Made by a program: the position numbers and the translations under genes. A model generated the notes under the pieces. That model saw only the letters and a program-made list of their open reading frames with translations. It was not told the origin of the DNA and did not search any database. Shown piece after piece: positions 1 to 9,029 of a stretch of DNA of 64,000 nucleotides (the stretch's first letter is position 1; each line of letters begins with the position of its first letter). Source of the stretch: DATBVX01 sp963810775 (lineage in GTDB: Bacteria > Pseudomonadota > Gammaproteobacteria > Steroidobacterales > Steroidobacteraceae); contig CAWEOT010000009.1 in NCBI GenBank assembly GCA_963810775.1, positions 1 to 64,000 of the forward strand, written 5' to 3'.

Positions 1-140
1 CTAGCGCTGCGACAAAGCGTATGTCTGGGTGAAGCTGGGCAAGCGAGATTTCGTGTGCATTACCGTCTCCTCGCGAGCCGCCTCCGAACCATGTCCGAAA
101 ACAGCTAGTCCGCGAGCGCGCCCGCGCGTATGGTCCCCGC
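1..140. other. Window edge, no supported gene
   Basis: The first 140 bases hold no gene I can support. One plus-strand frame is open from base 1 to a TAG at 106-108 and could be the tail of an upstream gene, but the peptide resembles nothing I recognise. The repair gene begins at 141. Confidence 0.4.
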
Positions 141-1622
141 ATGGATCAGATTCTGGGTCTCGACCGCCGCGCCCTCGAACGGGCGCGCATCAGTCGCGAC
201 CGACGCTTTGACGGGAAGTTCTTCATCGCAGTGACTTCGACGGGGATCTACTGCCGGCCAGTGTGCCCCGCCCGCACTTCAAAGAGTTGCAATGTGCGCT
301 ATTTCGCGACTGCTGCTGCCGCGGCGGAAGCCGGTTTTCGCCCCTGCCTGCGCTGCCGCCCGGAGGCGGCACCGGGAACTCCGGCCTGGCTCGGCACTTC
401 CGCAGTCGTCAGGCGTGCGCTACGACTGATTCACGAAGGGGCGCTCGACGAAACTTCGGTCGAAGCGTTGGCGGGGCGAATCGGTATCGGAGCGCGGCAT
501 CTGCATCGACTGTTCCTGCAACACGTTGGAGCCTCGCCCATCGCGGTGGCGCAGACGCGCCGGTTGCACTTCGCCAAGCGTCTGCTGGATGAGACCGACC
601 TGCCCATCACGCAGATCGCGCTGGCGGCGGGATTTGGAAGTCTCAGGCGCTTCAACGACGCGTTTCAAGCGAGCTATCGCCATGCACCGCGCGAGCTGCG
701 AAAGAGGCGGCTCGGTGATACGGCCGCTGGAAGTGGCGACGAGGTCGTTCTCAAACTCGCATTCCGTCCGCCCTATGACTGGACACACGTCAGCAGTTTT
801 CTTGCCGCGCGAGCATTGCCCGGCGTGGAGCGCGTCGATGACCGGGGCTATGCGCGAACGGTGCGTTCTGACGGGGGACACGCTGTCGTGACCGTTCGAG
901 CGCTTGAGGCTGAGGATGCTCTCGAGCTGCGGGTGCGTGGCGCTGCGCCCGCGGCGTTGTTTCAGCTTTCCTCCGCAGCGCGCCGTGCATTCGACCTGTC
1001 CGCCGACCCGGCGCGCATCGCGCTCGCTTTCCGGACGGATCGACTTCTCGCGCCACTCTCGAAGCGGCGGCCGGGGCTGCGCATTCCCGGCGCGTGGGAT
1101 GCGTTCGAATGCGCCGTGCGCGCCGTTCTCGGCCAGCAGGTGACCGTTGCAGCCGCGCGTACGTTCGCGGCACGCCTGGTGGCGCGCGCAGGCGAGCAGA
1201 TCGGAGACGGCACGGATGGCCTGACGCATTTATTCCCATCGCCCGCTGTGCTTGCGGATGCGGACCTCGGTGGTATCGGGATTACGGGAGCACGCATTCG
1301 TGCACTCCGTGCATTGTCGCGTGCCGTGGACGACGGCACCGTCGACTTTGAGGCGCCGGTGGAAGAGGTGACAGAGGCACTCGCAGCCCTCCCTGGGCTC
1401 AGCCATTGGACCGCGCAGTACGTTGCACTACGGGCGCTCGCCGAACCCGATGCATTTCCAGCGGCGGACATCGTATTGCGGCGAATGGCTGCCGCCGGCG
1501 ATGGACCGCTCACAGCGCGTGCACTGGAAGCACGTGCCGAGAAATGGCGACCGTGGCGCGGTTACGCGGTGTTACATCTGTGGGCCGCGGCGGCCGAAGC
1601 TCGCGTGAGGCGGACTCGATGA
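141..1622 (+). CDS. alkA: Ada-type regulator fused to AlkA DNA-3-methyladenine glycosylase II
   Basis: Adaptive-response protein that excises alkylated bases. Residues 1-80 form the Ada metal-binding domain with the four zinc cysteines C38, C42, C69 and C72 (GIYCRPVC and CLRC). An AraC-type helix-turn-helix follows at about 85-190. The AlkA N-domain and HhH-GPD glycosylase fold fill about 205-490, with the signature LPGLSHWTAQYVALR and the likely catalytic Asp in FPAADIVL. In classical E. coli Ada the same N-terminal part is joined to an O6-methyltransferase; here that activity is the next gene, which overlaps by 4 bp (ATGA). The pair is probably one transcript and, by analogy with Ada, may be induced when C38 accepts a methyl group from phosphotriesters. 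Family call is firm; self-regulation is inference. Confidence 0.95.
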   Translation: MDQILGLDRRALERARISRDRRFDGKFFIAVTSTGIYCRPVCPARTSKSCNVRYFATAAAAAEAGFRPCLRCRPEAAPGTPAWLGTSAVVRRALRLIHEGALDETSVEALAGRIGIGARHLHRLFLQHVGASPIAVAQTRRLHFAKRLLDETDLPITQIALAAGFGSLRRFNDAFQASYRHAPRELRKRRLGDTAAGSGDEVVLKLAFRPPYDWTHVSSFLAARALPGVERVDDRGYARTVRSDGGHAVVTVRALEAEDALELRVRGAAPAALFQLSSAARRAFDLSADPARIALAFRTDRLLAPLSKRRPGLRIPGAWDAFECAVRAVLGQQVTVAAARTFAARLVARAGEQIGDGTDGLTHLFPSPAVLADADLGGIGITGARIRALRALSRAVDDGTVDFEAPVEEVTEALAALPGLSHWTAQYVALRALAEPDAFPAADIVLRRMAAAGDGPLTARALEARAEKWRPWRGYAVLHLWAAAAEARVRRTR

Positions 1623-2164
1623 CTGAGGCGGTAACCTGCTGGCACGAGATCGACACTCCTGTCGGACGACTGTTTCTCGCGGGTCAGCGCGGTCGGCTGC
1701 GCCTGGTGCACTTTCAGACTGACTCGAGGCCATTGTGTGCGGAGCGAGGATGGATTGCTGATGCCTCGGCGTTTGCAGACGCGGCTGAGCAGTTGGGCGA
1801 ATATTTCGCCGGCCAGCGACGCGTGTTCGATCTCAACCTGGTGATGCCCGGAACCGAGTTTCAACGTGCGGTGTGGTCAGTACTCAGGACGATTCCGTAC
1901 GGAGAGACGATTTCGTACGCCGAGTTGGCACGCAGGCTGGGCAGGCCACGCGCCGTGCGTGCGGTCGGCAGCGCCAACGGTGCGAATCCGTTGCCGATTG
2001 TCGTGCCGTGTCATCGGGTCATCGGCAGTGACGGTTCGCTAACCGGATTCGGCGGCGGGCTGGACCTGAAGCGCAAGCTCCTGGCTCTGGAGGGCGCCGC
2101 GCGTGTCAGAGAACTCGAGGCGGATGAGGCAAATAGGGCGGCATCCGACCTGTTTGGCCCGTAG
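1619..2164 (+). CDS. ogt: Methylated-DNA--protein-cysteine methyltransferase
   Basis: A 181-residue suicide repair enzyme that moves the methyl group from O6-methylguanine or O4-methylthymine to its own cysteine. The active site is PCHRVIGSDG in the C-terminal third, preceded by the helix-turn-helix recognition segment (SYAELARRLGRPRAVRAVG) and the RAVGSANGANP arginine-finger region. The ATG at 1619 overlaps the stop of the upstream Ada/AlkA gene (ATGA), so the two are translationally coupled. The frame is open further upstream, but only this start gives a normal Ogt N-terminus (CWHEIDTPVGRLFLAG). Whether it should be called ogt or the methyltransferase half of a split ada is a naming matter. 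Confidence 0.93.
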   Translation: MTEAVTCWHEIDTPVGRLFLAGQRGRLRLVHFQTDSRPLCAERGWIADASAFADAAEQLGEYFAGQRRVFDLNLVMPGTEFQRAVWSVLRTIPYGETISYAELARRLGRPRAVRAVGSANGANPLPIVVPCHRVIGSDGSLTGFGGGLDLKRKLLALEGAARVRELEADEANRAASDLFGP

Positions 2165-2279
2165 CGTATGTCCCGTGAAGCGGGGCCGGCTGTTCATGCC
2201 CACTGTTCGGCTGCTGGCAACGCTGGCCGCCGTCCATCCCCTGGCGTCGGCGCAGCCAAGTGAAGCAAGGCAGGAATCC

Positions 2280-3080
2280 ATGAGTTCGAACGCGAGGCCT
2301 GAGAATGTCGGCGAGGCTGATCTGCTCTCACCGATCGTGGAGCTGCGCCAGTACACATTGCATCCGGGCCAGCGCGACGTGCTGATTGAGTTGTTCGAGC
2401 GTGAATTCATCGAAAGCCAGGAGGCACTCGGCGCGAACGTCATCGGTGAGTTCCGGGATCTCGACAACCCGGATCTATTCTTCTGGTTGCGGGGTTTCGC
2501 AGACATGCCTGCGCGTGCGCAGGCGCTTGCGAAGTTCTACAGCGGGCCGACATGGAAAGCGCATCGTGAAGCTGCGAATGCGACCATGGCGGACTCCGAC
2601 AATGTGTTGCTGTTGCGCCCGGCGCGTTCGAACTCCGCATTCCGATTGTCGGCGTCTGCACGTCCGCAGCAAGGAAGGAGTGCACCAGCGGCGCTCATTG
2701 TGGCGACCATCTATTACCTGCGCGCGCCGCCGAACGATGGTTTTGTCGCCTGGTTCGAAGGAGTTGTGCGACGACAGGCTGAGGACGCGGGCGCAACCTT
2801 GCTGGCTTCCTTCATCACCGAGCCGAGCCCGAATAACTTCCCGCCCCTTCCGGTGCGCGAGGGCGAGAACGCCTTCGTATGGTTTGCCTGTTTTGTGGAT
2901 CTCGATGCGTATCAGCACTACCTCAAGACGCTGGCGCAGTCGTCAGCCTGGCGTGAACTGTCGACGCAGCTCGCCGTTCGTCTGAGATATCTGCCCGAAG
3001 TGCACCGATTGGCGCCAGCCGCGCGATCCCTGTTGCGCAGCTGCCCGGTAGCTGAAAGCCGCACCACTCACGCCCGTTAG
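2280..3080 (+). CDS. NIPSNAP family protein
   Basis: Contains two NIPSNAP-like ferredoxin-fold repeats. The first starts with VELRQYTLHPGQRDVLIELF, the second with ATIYYLRAPPNDGFVAWFEG; both have the antiparallel beta/alpha pattern of this dimeric alpha-beta barrel family. Biochemical role is unknown in bacteria. I chose the ATG at 2280 because AAGGCAGG precedes it. An in-frame ATG at 2196 would add a weak hydrophobic leader (MPTVRLLATLAAVHPLASA) that could be a signal peptide, and the frame extends back to 2103 inside the methyltransferase gene. Gene ends 27 bases before the protease reading frame opens. Confidence 0.75.
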   Translation: MSSNARPENVGEADLLSPIVELRQYTLHPGQRDVLIELFEREFIESQEALGANVIGEFRDLDNPDLFFWLRGFADMPARAQALAKFYSGPTWKAHREAANATMADSDNVLLLRPARSNSAFRLSASARPQQGRSAPAALIVATIYYLRAPPNDGFVAWFEGVVRRQAEDAGATLLASFITEPSPNNFPPLPVREGENAFVWFACFVDLDAYQHYLKTLAQSSAWRELSTQLAVRLRYLPEVHRLAPAARSLLRSCPVAESRTTHAR

Positions 3081-3149
3081 CCTCCACCGGTCATTCGCAT
3101 CGGGTGGATGTGCCACAATCCGCCGGGTCGAGAGTCCCCGGGGGATGGC

Positions 3150-3824
3150 ATGGCGGACCAACAACAATCGGCGCGTGCCTGGACAAACCTGGGTCTCGGA
3201 ATAGCGTTATTCGGCCTGCCGCTCGTCGTCGAGTTTTTCCGTCGCGTGGTCGGTCCGCGTACCGCCGAGAACACGGTGGCACGCGAGCTCATCATCCTGG
3301 CGCTCGTCGCAGTTCTCCTTTGGATCATCCGCCGCAAGGAAAGGCTGGGTTGGGATTCCGTAGGGCTGGGTCGCCCGAAGCCAGGTAGTACGGCCCTTTG
3401 GGTACTGATCGCCATGCTTGGCGCGGCGGTCGCAATCGCGATTTCTTTCGCGATCATCCATGTGCTTGGATTGCGGTTCGGTAGTCCGGATGTCAAGAGT
3501 TTTGACTCCCTGCCTGCCTGGGTAATGGTGCTGGTCATCGTGCGCGCCGGGCTGGCAGAGGAGATCTTCTACCGCGGCTACGCCATCGAGCGCCTGCAAT
3601 CCCTCACCGGAAATCGCTGGATCGCCATCGCTGTGCCGCTCGTCATGTTTGCGATCTTTCATTATCGACAGGGCTCGGGTGGAGTACTCATCGCGCTGTT
3701 GACCGGTGCGGTGATGACTGCGGTATACCTGCGCACACGCAATCTGTGGGTCACCATCATCACGCACTTCCTGGTCGACTTCATTCCGAATATCGTCTTG
3801 CCAGCATTCCTGGGAGACGGCTGA
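3150..3824 (+). CDS. CPBP family intramembrane metalloprotease
   Basis: Membrane-embedded glutamic protease of the CPBP (CAAX/bacteriocin-processing, Abi) family, 224 residues with about six to eight hydrophobic segments. All the family motifs are visible: EEIFYRGY (EExxxR) near the middle, FAIFH (FxxxH), and HFLVD (HxxxD) near the C-terminus. Substrate unknown; relatives process prenylated proteins, peptides or anti-sigma factors. The start at ATG 3150 follows a G-rich ribosome site (CCCGGGGGA). An in-frame start at 3108 is possible but lacks a ribosome site. The DUF938 gene follows 22 bp downstream. Confidence 0.9.
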   Translation: MADQQQSARAWTNLGLGIALFGLPLVVEFFRRVVGPRTAENTVARELIILALVAVLLWIIRRKERLGWDSVGLGRPKPGSTALWVLIAMLGAAVAIAISFAIIHVLGLRFGSPDVKSFDSLPAWVMVLVIVRAGLAEEIFYRGYAIERLQSLTGNRWIAIAVPLVMFAIFHYRQGSGGVLIALLTGAVMTAVYLRTRNLWVTIITHFLVDFIPNIVLPAFLGDG

Positions 3825-3846
3825 CCCGCACCAAGCGCCGCAAGTC

Positions 3847-4446
3847 ATGGTCGAGCTCGTCAAGCCGCATGCGCCTTCGTGCGATCGCAACCGCGATCCG
3901 ATTCTCCGTGTGCTGCGCCGATATTTTGGCGATCGACGGCGCGTGCTCGAGATCGGCAGCGGTACCGGGCAACACGCGGTCTATTTTGCGCGGGCGCTGC
4001 CGCATCTCATCTGGCAAACCTCGGAGGTGGAGGAGAACCTGCCAGGGATCAGCCTGTGGCTGGGTGAAGCACGCCTGCCGAATCTGCCATTGCCGCTCCT
4101 GCTAGACGTCAACGGTACCTGGCCCCAGGTGCGATACGACGCGGCATTCTCCGCAAATACGCTGCACATCATGAGCTGGCCGGAAGTACAGAAGCTGTTC
4201 GCCGTGTTCGATGACGCGCTTGAAAGTGACGCAGTACTCGCGATCTATGGTCCCTTCAACTACCTCGGTCGCTTCACCAGCGAGAGCAATGCGTCCTTCG
4301 ATGAGAGCTTGAAGCTACGCGCGCCTACGATGGGTATCCGGGACTTCGAAGCTGTCGATGAGCTCGCGCAGTCCATTGGCATGACGCTCGTGGAGGACTG
4401 CGCGATGCCCGCGCACAATCGCACGCTGGTGTGGCGACGTCACTGA
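3847..4446 (+). CDS. DUF938 SAM-dependent methyltransferase-like protein
   Basis: A 199-residue class I methyltransferase fold. The SAM-binding motif I is VLEIGSGTGQHAVYFA near residue 33, with the conserved DUF938 opening PHAPSCDRNRDPIL and the late motif FSANTLHIMSW. The substrate of this family is not established. It is co-directional with the CPBP gene, and its last 7 bases overlap the end of the convergent MFS gene. Family assignment is strong; function is open. Confidence 0.9.
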   Translation: MVELVKPHAPSCDRNRDPILRVLRRYFGDRRRVLEIGSGTGQHAVYFARALPHLIWQTSEVEENLPGISLWLGEARLPNLPLPLLLDVNGTWPQVRYDAAFSANTLHIMSWPEVQKLFAVFDDALESDAVLAIYGPFNYLGRFTSESNASFDESLKLRAPTMGIRDFEAVDELAQSIGMTLVEDCAMPAHNRTLVWRRH

Positions 4447-5783
4447 CGGGCGGGTACCGAAGCAGCTTCAAGATCGAGTGCGGGGGAGCGGCGCAAGCGC
4501 CAGGCGACGAAGGCGCCGGCAAGCATCAGCGGCGCGAGCAGCACCAGTCCCGCACTGAACTCTCCCGTCGCGGTCTTCGCCAGACCCACCACGTACGGCC
4601 CGACGAACCCGCCCAGGGAAGCCACAGTGTTGATCAGCGCGATGCCGCCGGCTGCGGCGTCGCCGGTTAGAAACCGGCCGGGCAAGGCCCAGAACGGCCC
4701 GCGGCTGCCAAGATCTCCGACTGCTGCCACGGTGAGCGCGATCATGGCGGGCACCGGCGATGTCAGGTACACGCTCGCGATGAACCCCATCGCGGCGATC
4801 ACGCAAGGCACGGCGATGTGCAGGAAGCGCTCGCCAGTGCGGTCGGAATTCCAACCGATGAACACCATGCCAATCGTGGCGGCGATGTAGGGAATCGCCG
4901 TGAGCATGCTGACCTTGAAATTGCTGAGTCCGGAAACGCTCTGAACGATTTGCGGCATCCAATAGGTCAGGCCATAGCTGCCGCACTGACATGCGAACAT
5001 GACGAAGGTGAGCGCCCACACCGTGGGATGAAGGAATGCGCGGCCCAGGCCGACGCCGTGCTGTGACCTAGCGCGTGCGTGCTCGGCCTCGATGCGCTCA
5101 CTCAGCCACACTCGCTCCTCGGGGTTCAGCCACTGTGCCTGGTCAGGTTTGTCGGTGAGATAGAACAGAACCACGACGCCGAGGATGACAGCGGGAGCGC
5201 CTTCCAGGAGAAACAGCCATTGCCAGCCCGCAAGCCCCTGAAGACCGTCCAATTCGAGCAGCAAGCCCGCCAATGGGCCGCCGATTACCACTGAGAGCGG
5301 AATCGCGGCCATGAACCAAGATACGGCGTTGGCACGCTGCGCCCGCGGAAACCAGTACGTCAGGTAATAGATGATGCCGGGCAGAAATCCGGCCTCCGCG
5401 ACACCCAGCAGGAACCTGAGGATGTAGAAGGTGATCGCGTTGTGGACGAACATCATCGCGACCGAGACGAGCCCCCACGTGATCATGATGCGTGCGATCC
5501 AGAGGCGCGCCCCGACTCGCGCGAGCACGAGATTGCTCGGGATCTCGAAGAGCGCGTAACCAAAATAGAAAACGCCCGCCCCGAAACCGTACACCGTCGC
5601 GCTGAAGCCGAGATCCTCGTTCATCTGCAGGGCTGCAAAGCCGACATTCACCCGGTCGAGCCACGCGACGATATAAAGGAGGAGCAGGAACGGCATCAGC
5701 CGCCGGGTCACTTTCGCGAGCGTTTCCCGCTCGAGTGCTTCGGGCGCGGCGCGCGCTTCCGGCTCCCACTCGGTGGTTCTCAT
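4440..5783 (-). CDS. MFS transporter, anion:cation symporter (ACS)-like
   Basis: A 447-residue, 12-helix major facilitator. The opening WLDRVNVGFAALQMNEDLGF and the segment FEIPSNLVLARVGARLWIAR are typical of the ACS family (tartrate, phthalate and hexuronate permeases), which import organic acids with protons. A charged loop follows helix 6 around residues 215-245 (PDQAQWLNPEERVWL). No catabolic operon sits beside it, so the solute cannot be named. It is convergent with the DUF938 gene. No regulator is adjacent. Confidence 0.88.
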   Translation of the reverse strand: MRTTEWEPEARAAPEALERETLAKVTRRLMPFLLLLYIVAWLDRVNVGFAALQMNEDLGFSATVYGFGAGVFYFGYALFEIPSNLVLARVGARLWIARIMITWGLVSVAMMFVHNAITFYILRFLLGVAEAGFLPGIIYYLTYWFPRAQRANAVSWFMAAIPLSVVIGGPLAGLLLELDGLQGLAGWQWLFLLEGAPAVILGVVVLFYLTDKPDQAQWLNPEERVWLSERIEAEHARARSQHGVGLGRAFLHPTVWALTFVMFACQCGSYGLTYWMPQIVQSVSGLSNFKVSMLTAIPYIAATIGMVFIGWNSDRTGERFLHIAVPCVIAAMGFIASVYLTSPVPAMIALTVAAVGDLGSRGPFWALPGRFLTGDAAAGGIALINTVASLGGFVGPYVVGLAKTATGEFSAGLVLLAPLMLAGAFVAWRLRRSPALDLEAASVPARQ

Positions 5784-5941
5784 TTGTTTTGCAGCTCTCC
5801 GGGGCAGCGCGTAGACGGTGTCGGGAAGTGTACAGGCTCCGTCCCATACCCCGCAGTCGCGGTGGCCTTCGTCACGATCGCAGATCGCAACGAGGGGCGT
5901 ACGTCACATCGGGCAGAAAAGTCCGGTGCAACAATCCCACC

Positions 5942-6541
5942 ATGCGTTATTTCGCAGTCGCACTGATCGTCCTTGCGCTGTTCGGCGCATATGACTACTT
6001 CACGACCCGCCCCATCGACTGGCGTCCGGGCATTATGGTTTCAGCAGACCCGGGGCAGATCGATCTCGCGGACGCTGCGGCCGTCGAGCACGGTGGCTTC
6101 ACGCTGATCCCGCGTGCGAAGTTTGTTGCCGAAGCGCGCGTCCTCAGCCGCTCGCGTTATCGAACCGGCGCACTTGCCGAGGCGAGCCCGCTCGACATCG
6201 CCGTCGGCTGGGGACCGATGTCCGACTCCGCGGTGCTGGCCGGTATCGAAGTCACACAGGCCAACCGCTTCTATTTCTGGCACTACGACGATGAGCCGCC
6301 GATCCCTCGTGACGTCATCGAAACGCATTCCGCCAACTGGCACCTGGTGCCCAGCTCGAAGAGCGTCTGGAAAAACCTGAGTGGGATTCGCGTCGGCGAT
6401 ATCGTCAAGCTCGAGGGCGAGCTCGTCGACGTGGAGCGGTCCGACCTGGGCGTGATGAGGACGTCACTCCGCCGGGACGATACGGGAGCCGGGGCATGTG
6501 AGGTGATCCTGGTCGATGCCGTGACCTTTCGCTATCACTGA
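5942..6541 (+). CDS. Conserved-looking membrane-anchored protein of unknown function
   Basis: A 199-residue protein with one N-terminal hydrophobic segment (residues 3-17, YFAVALIVLALFGAY), probably a signal anchor leaving a periplasmic domain. The middle resembles a repair or processing domain found in no family I can name: GGFTLIPRAKFVAEARVL, then VGWGPMSDSAVL and RFYFWHYD, and a late SGIRVGDIVKLEGELVDV that looks like an OB-fold-type strand. ATG 5942 is chosen because translation upstream of it is arginine-rich and non-protein-like. Function unknown. It stands alone between divergent MFS and downstream fasciclin genes. Confidence 0.7.
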   Translation: MRYFAVALIVLALFGAYDYFTTRPIDWRPGIMVSADPGQIDLADAAAVEHGGFTLIPRAKFVAEARVLSRSRYRTGALAEASPLDIAVGWGPMSDSAVLAGIEVTQANRFYFWHYDDEPPIPRDVIETHSANWHLVPSSKSVWKNLSGIRVGDIVKLEGELVDVERSDLGVMRTSLRRDDTGAGACEVILVDAVTFRYH

Positions 6542-6679
6542 CGTTCGTCCTGGCAAGAATCCGATTTCCTCGGGCTGTCGAATAGATAAGCGCACGGGGA
6601 AGCTGTATGCGCGCTGGTGCGGGCCTTTCAGCAATCCGGCGGACTGTCAGGTTCATCACCATATGAGGAGACGAGCGTA

Positions 6680-7231
6680 ATGAAGAGCAAACTGTTGAGT
6701 GCCGCAGTCGCGGCCGTGCTGGGACTTGCGATCACCGTGGCGTCAGCTGATGTCATGGTCGGCGGCAGCGCGATGTTGCCGCAGCGGAACATCGTCCAGA
6801 ACGCAGTCAATTCACAAGATCACACGACTCTGGTCGCGGCGGTCAAGGCAGCGGGCCTGGTCGATACTCTCGAGAGCAAGGGTCCGTTCACGGTGTTCGC
6901 GCCCGTCAACGCGGCTTTCGGCGCGCTGCCCAGCGGGACTGTCGACACGCTTCTGCAACCGGAGAACAAGGCGACGCTGACGAAGGTGCTGACGTATCAC
7001 GTCGTGCCGGGTCGCTACACCTACTCCGATCTCGACCGACTGATAAGCCAGGGCAAAGGTGCCGCGACCCTCACGACCGCGAGTGGCGGCACGCTCTGGG
7101 CGATGAAGAACGGCAGCCACAACATCACGGTCAAGGACGAGACCGGTGCTGTTGCGGACATCACGGTCTACGACGTCATGCAATCGAATGGCGTGATTCA
7201 CTCCATCGATCGCGTCCTGATGCCGAAGTAG
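6680..7231 (+). CDS. Secreted fasciclin-domain protein
   Basis: A 183-residue exported protein. A signal peptide covers residues 1-23 (MKSKLLSAAVAAVLGLAIT, cleavage after ASA). The rest is one FAS1 domain: DHTTLVAAVKAAGLVDTL, then GPFTVFAPVNAAFGALP, LTYHVVPGRYTYSDL and NGVIHSIDRVLMP at the end. FAS1 domains mediate adhesion or matrix contacts in bacteria. GAGGAG at 6664-6669 is a good ribosome site and fixes the start. A strong stem-loop lies downstream at 7283-7310. Confidence 0.93.
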   Translation: MKSKLLSAAVAAVLGLAITVASADVMVGGSAMLPQRNIVQNAVNSQDHTTLVAAVKAAGLVDTLESKGPFTVFAPVNAAFGALPSGTVDTLLQPENKATLTKVLTYHVVPGRYTYSDLDRLISQGKGAATLTTASGGTLWAMKNGSHNITVKDETGAVADITVYDVMQSNGVIHSIDRVLMPK

Positions 7232-7282
7232 CTTCGGCGATCCTCGCTGTCCGCTTCACCCGCGGCCCGAGGATTCCAAGAA

Positions 7283-7310
7283 CCGGCACGGCAGGGCACT
7301 GCCGTGCCGG
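7283..7310. terminator. Perfect 12-bp stem-loop after fasciclin gene, possible terminator
   Basis: CCGGCACGGCAG (7283-7294) pairs perfectly with CTGCCGTGCCGG (7299-7310) around a GGCA loop, about 50 bp past the fasciclin stop. No T tract follows on either strand, so it may be a 3' stabilising hairpin or a non-canonical terminator. The rest of 7232-7491 shows nothing else beyond the ribosome site of the next gene. Confidence 0.5.
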
Positions 7311-7491
7311 ATCACCGTCGAATCTGTGCAAGCTCTCCGCAGAGCATCGCAGGTACGTTGGTCCCTGAACGGCGGCGCCCGGCACGACCACCCATTCCCT
7401 TCGTCACATCGTACCCACCTTCGTCGCCGCGTCTCCTGATAATCGCCCATCAGGCGCCCGTCAACAGGCGCCCAGGCCAAGGGGGACAGCA

Positions 7492-8976
7492 ATGAAGAAG
7501 TTCGTACTGCGGCGCACGGCTGCGGCCATCGCGCTGCTTGGATTGTCGGCACTCACGGTGACTGCAAGTGCAGCCATCAGCGAGATTCCAGTAACGACCA
7601 ACTCACAGTCGGCGCGGATGGATTTCATCGCAGGGCAGGCCGCGCTCGATCGCGGCGATGCTTCACAGGCCAACGCGTTGTTTCGGGCTGCGGTCGCAGC
7701 CGATCCTGATTTCACCTACGGCTGGTTCAATCTCGCGGTGGCATCTTTTTCCACCGAGGAATTTTCCGCCAGCCTGAAAAAAGCCCAGGCGAGCGCGGGC
7801 AAGGCAAGCTCGGGCGAGCAACTGCTGGTAGAGATCAATCGGCGCTTTCTGGACAGTGACTTCGAATCACAGTTGTCTCTTGCCAACCGTCTGGTGCGCG
7901 AGTACCCGAGTAGTCCCCGCGCGTGGTTGGCGCTGGCCGCGGTGCAGGCCGGACTCAACAAATTCACCGAGCAACGCCAATCGATCGCCAAGGCGATCGA
8001 GCTCGATCCCTCGCTCGCAGCCGCGCCACTCGCGATGGCTAACTCGTACCTGTTCAACGAACCGCGTGATTTCGTGCAGGCCGAGAAGTATTTCCGCCAG
8101 ACGATCGCGCTCAATCCCGGGGAGAGCAATTTCTGGTGGTCGTTGGGCGATGTCTATCGGGCCACCAATCGCCTCGAAGAGGCGCGCGATTACTACAAAC
8201 GCGCCACGCTGCTCGATCCGAGCGATGGCATCGCGCAACTGAAGCTCGGCCACGTGGATTCCTTCCTGGGGCGCTACGAGGAGGCGCGCGCGGACTACGA
8301 CCGCGGGATTGCCACTGCCGAACCGGTCAACAAGCCCTTCTACGCCAACTACAAGTTGTTCACCTGGGTGCACGCCGGCGATTCAGCCACAGCAGTACGC
8401 GAGCTCGAGAAGCTCGCCGGCGAGACGGACTCGATGGGGCTACCCGACGATCAACAGACTGGAGCCAAGGTATTCGCGCTCACGAACGCTGCCACGGTGG
8501 CCCTGCACACGGGAATGAACGACGAGGCTGCGCGCGTCATCGGCGAGCTCGCCGCGGTGTTGCGTGCCAACGCCAAGGCGGTTGGAACCGAGGAGTTCTC
8601 GAACATCCAGGAAGCGCAGATTGCCTACTTCGAGGGCCAGCTCGCAGCCCATCGCGGTGACTACGCGCAAGCATCGAAGCTCGCAAAGAAGTACAGCGAC
8701 CTGGTGGCTCCGCAAAAGAACCCCCGCAAGATGGAGAACTATCACGACCTGATGGGCCTGATTAACTACCTGCAGAAGAAGTATCCGCAGGCAGTGGCCG
8801 AATATCGTCAGGCGGACCTCACCATCATGTACAACAAGTATCACCTGGCACAGGCGCTGGAAGCCGCGAACCAGGGCGCGGAGGCACGCAAGATCTTCAA
8901 GGAAGTGGCGACCTACAACTTCAACACGGTCGGCTTCGCGCTGGTGCGCAAGGATGCAATCGCCCGGGCAGGCTGA
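7492..8976 (+). CDS. Exported TPR-repeat protein
   Basis: A 494-residue protein with a signal peptide (residues 1-27, ending TVTASA) followed by tetratricopeptide repeats over most of its length. Clear units include AGQAALDRGDASQANALFRA near residue 50 and YFRQTIALNPGESNFWWSLG followed by RLEEARDYYKRATLLDPSDG. It likely acts as a periplasmic protein-interaction scaffold; no enzymatic domain is seen. AAGGGGGA upstream of ATG 7492 is a clear ribosome site. It stands alone, with the ligase gene 53 bp downstream. Partner unknown. Confidence 0.88.
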   Translation: MKKFVLRRTAAAIALLGLSALTVTASAAISEIPVTTNSQSARMDFIAGQAALDRGDASQANALFRAAVAADPDFTYGWFNLAVASFSTEEFSASLKKAQASAGKASSGEQLLVEINRRFLDSDFESQLSLANRLVREYPSSPRAWLALAAVQAGLNKFTEQRQSIAKAIELDPSLAAAPLAMANSYLFNEPRDFVQAEKYFRQTIALNPGESNFWWSLGDVYRATNRLEEARDYYKRATLLDPSDGIAQLKLGHVDSFLGRYEEARADYDRGIATAEPVNKPFYANYKLFTWVHAGDSATAVRELEKLAGETDSMGLPDDQQTGAKVFALTNAATVALHTGMNDEAARVIGELAAVLRANAKAVGTEEFSNIQEAQIAYFEGQLAAHRGDYAQASKLAKKYSDLVAPQKNPRKMENYHDLMGLINYLQKKYPQAVAEYRQADLTIMYNKYHLAQALEAANQGAEARKIFKEVATYNFNTVGFALVRKDAIARAG

Positions 8977-9029
8977 GGCCGCCCGCATACTCGTGTTGGG
9001 GGCGGGCGTGGTGCTACCCTTCGCGCGCC

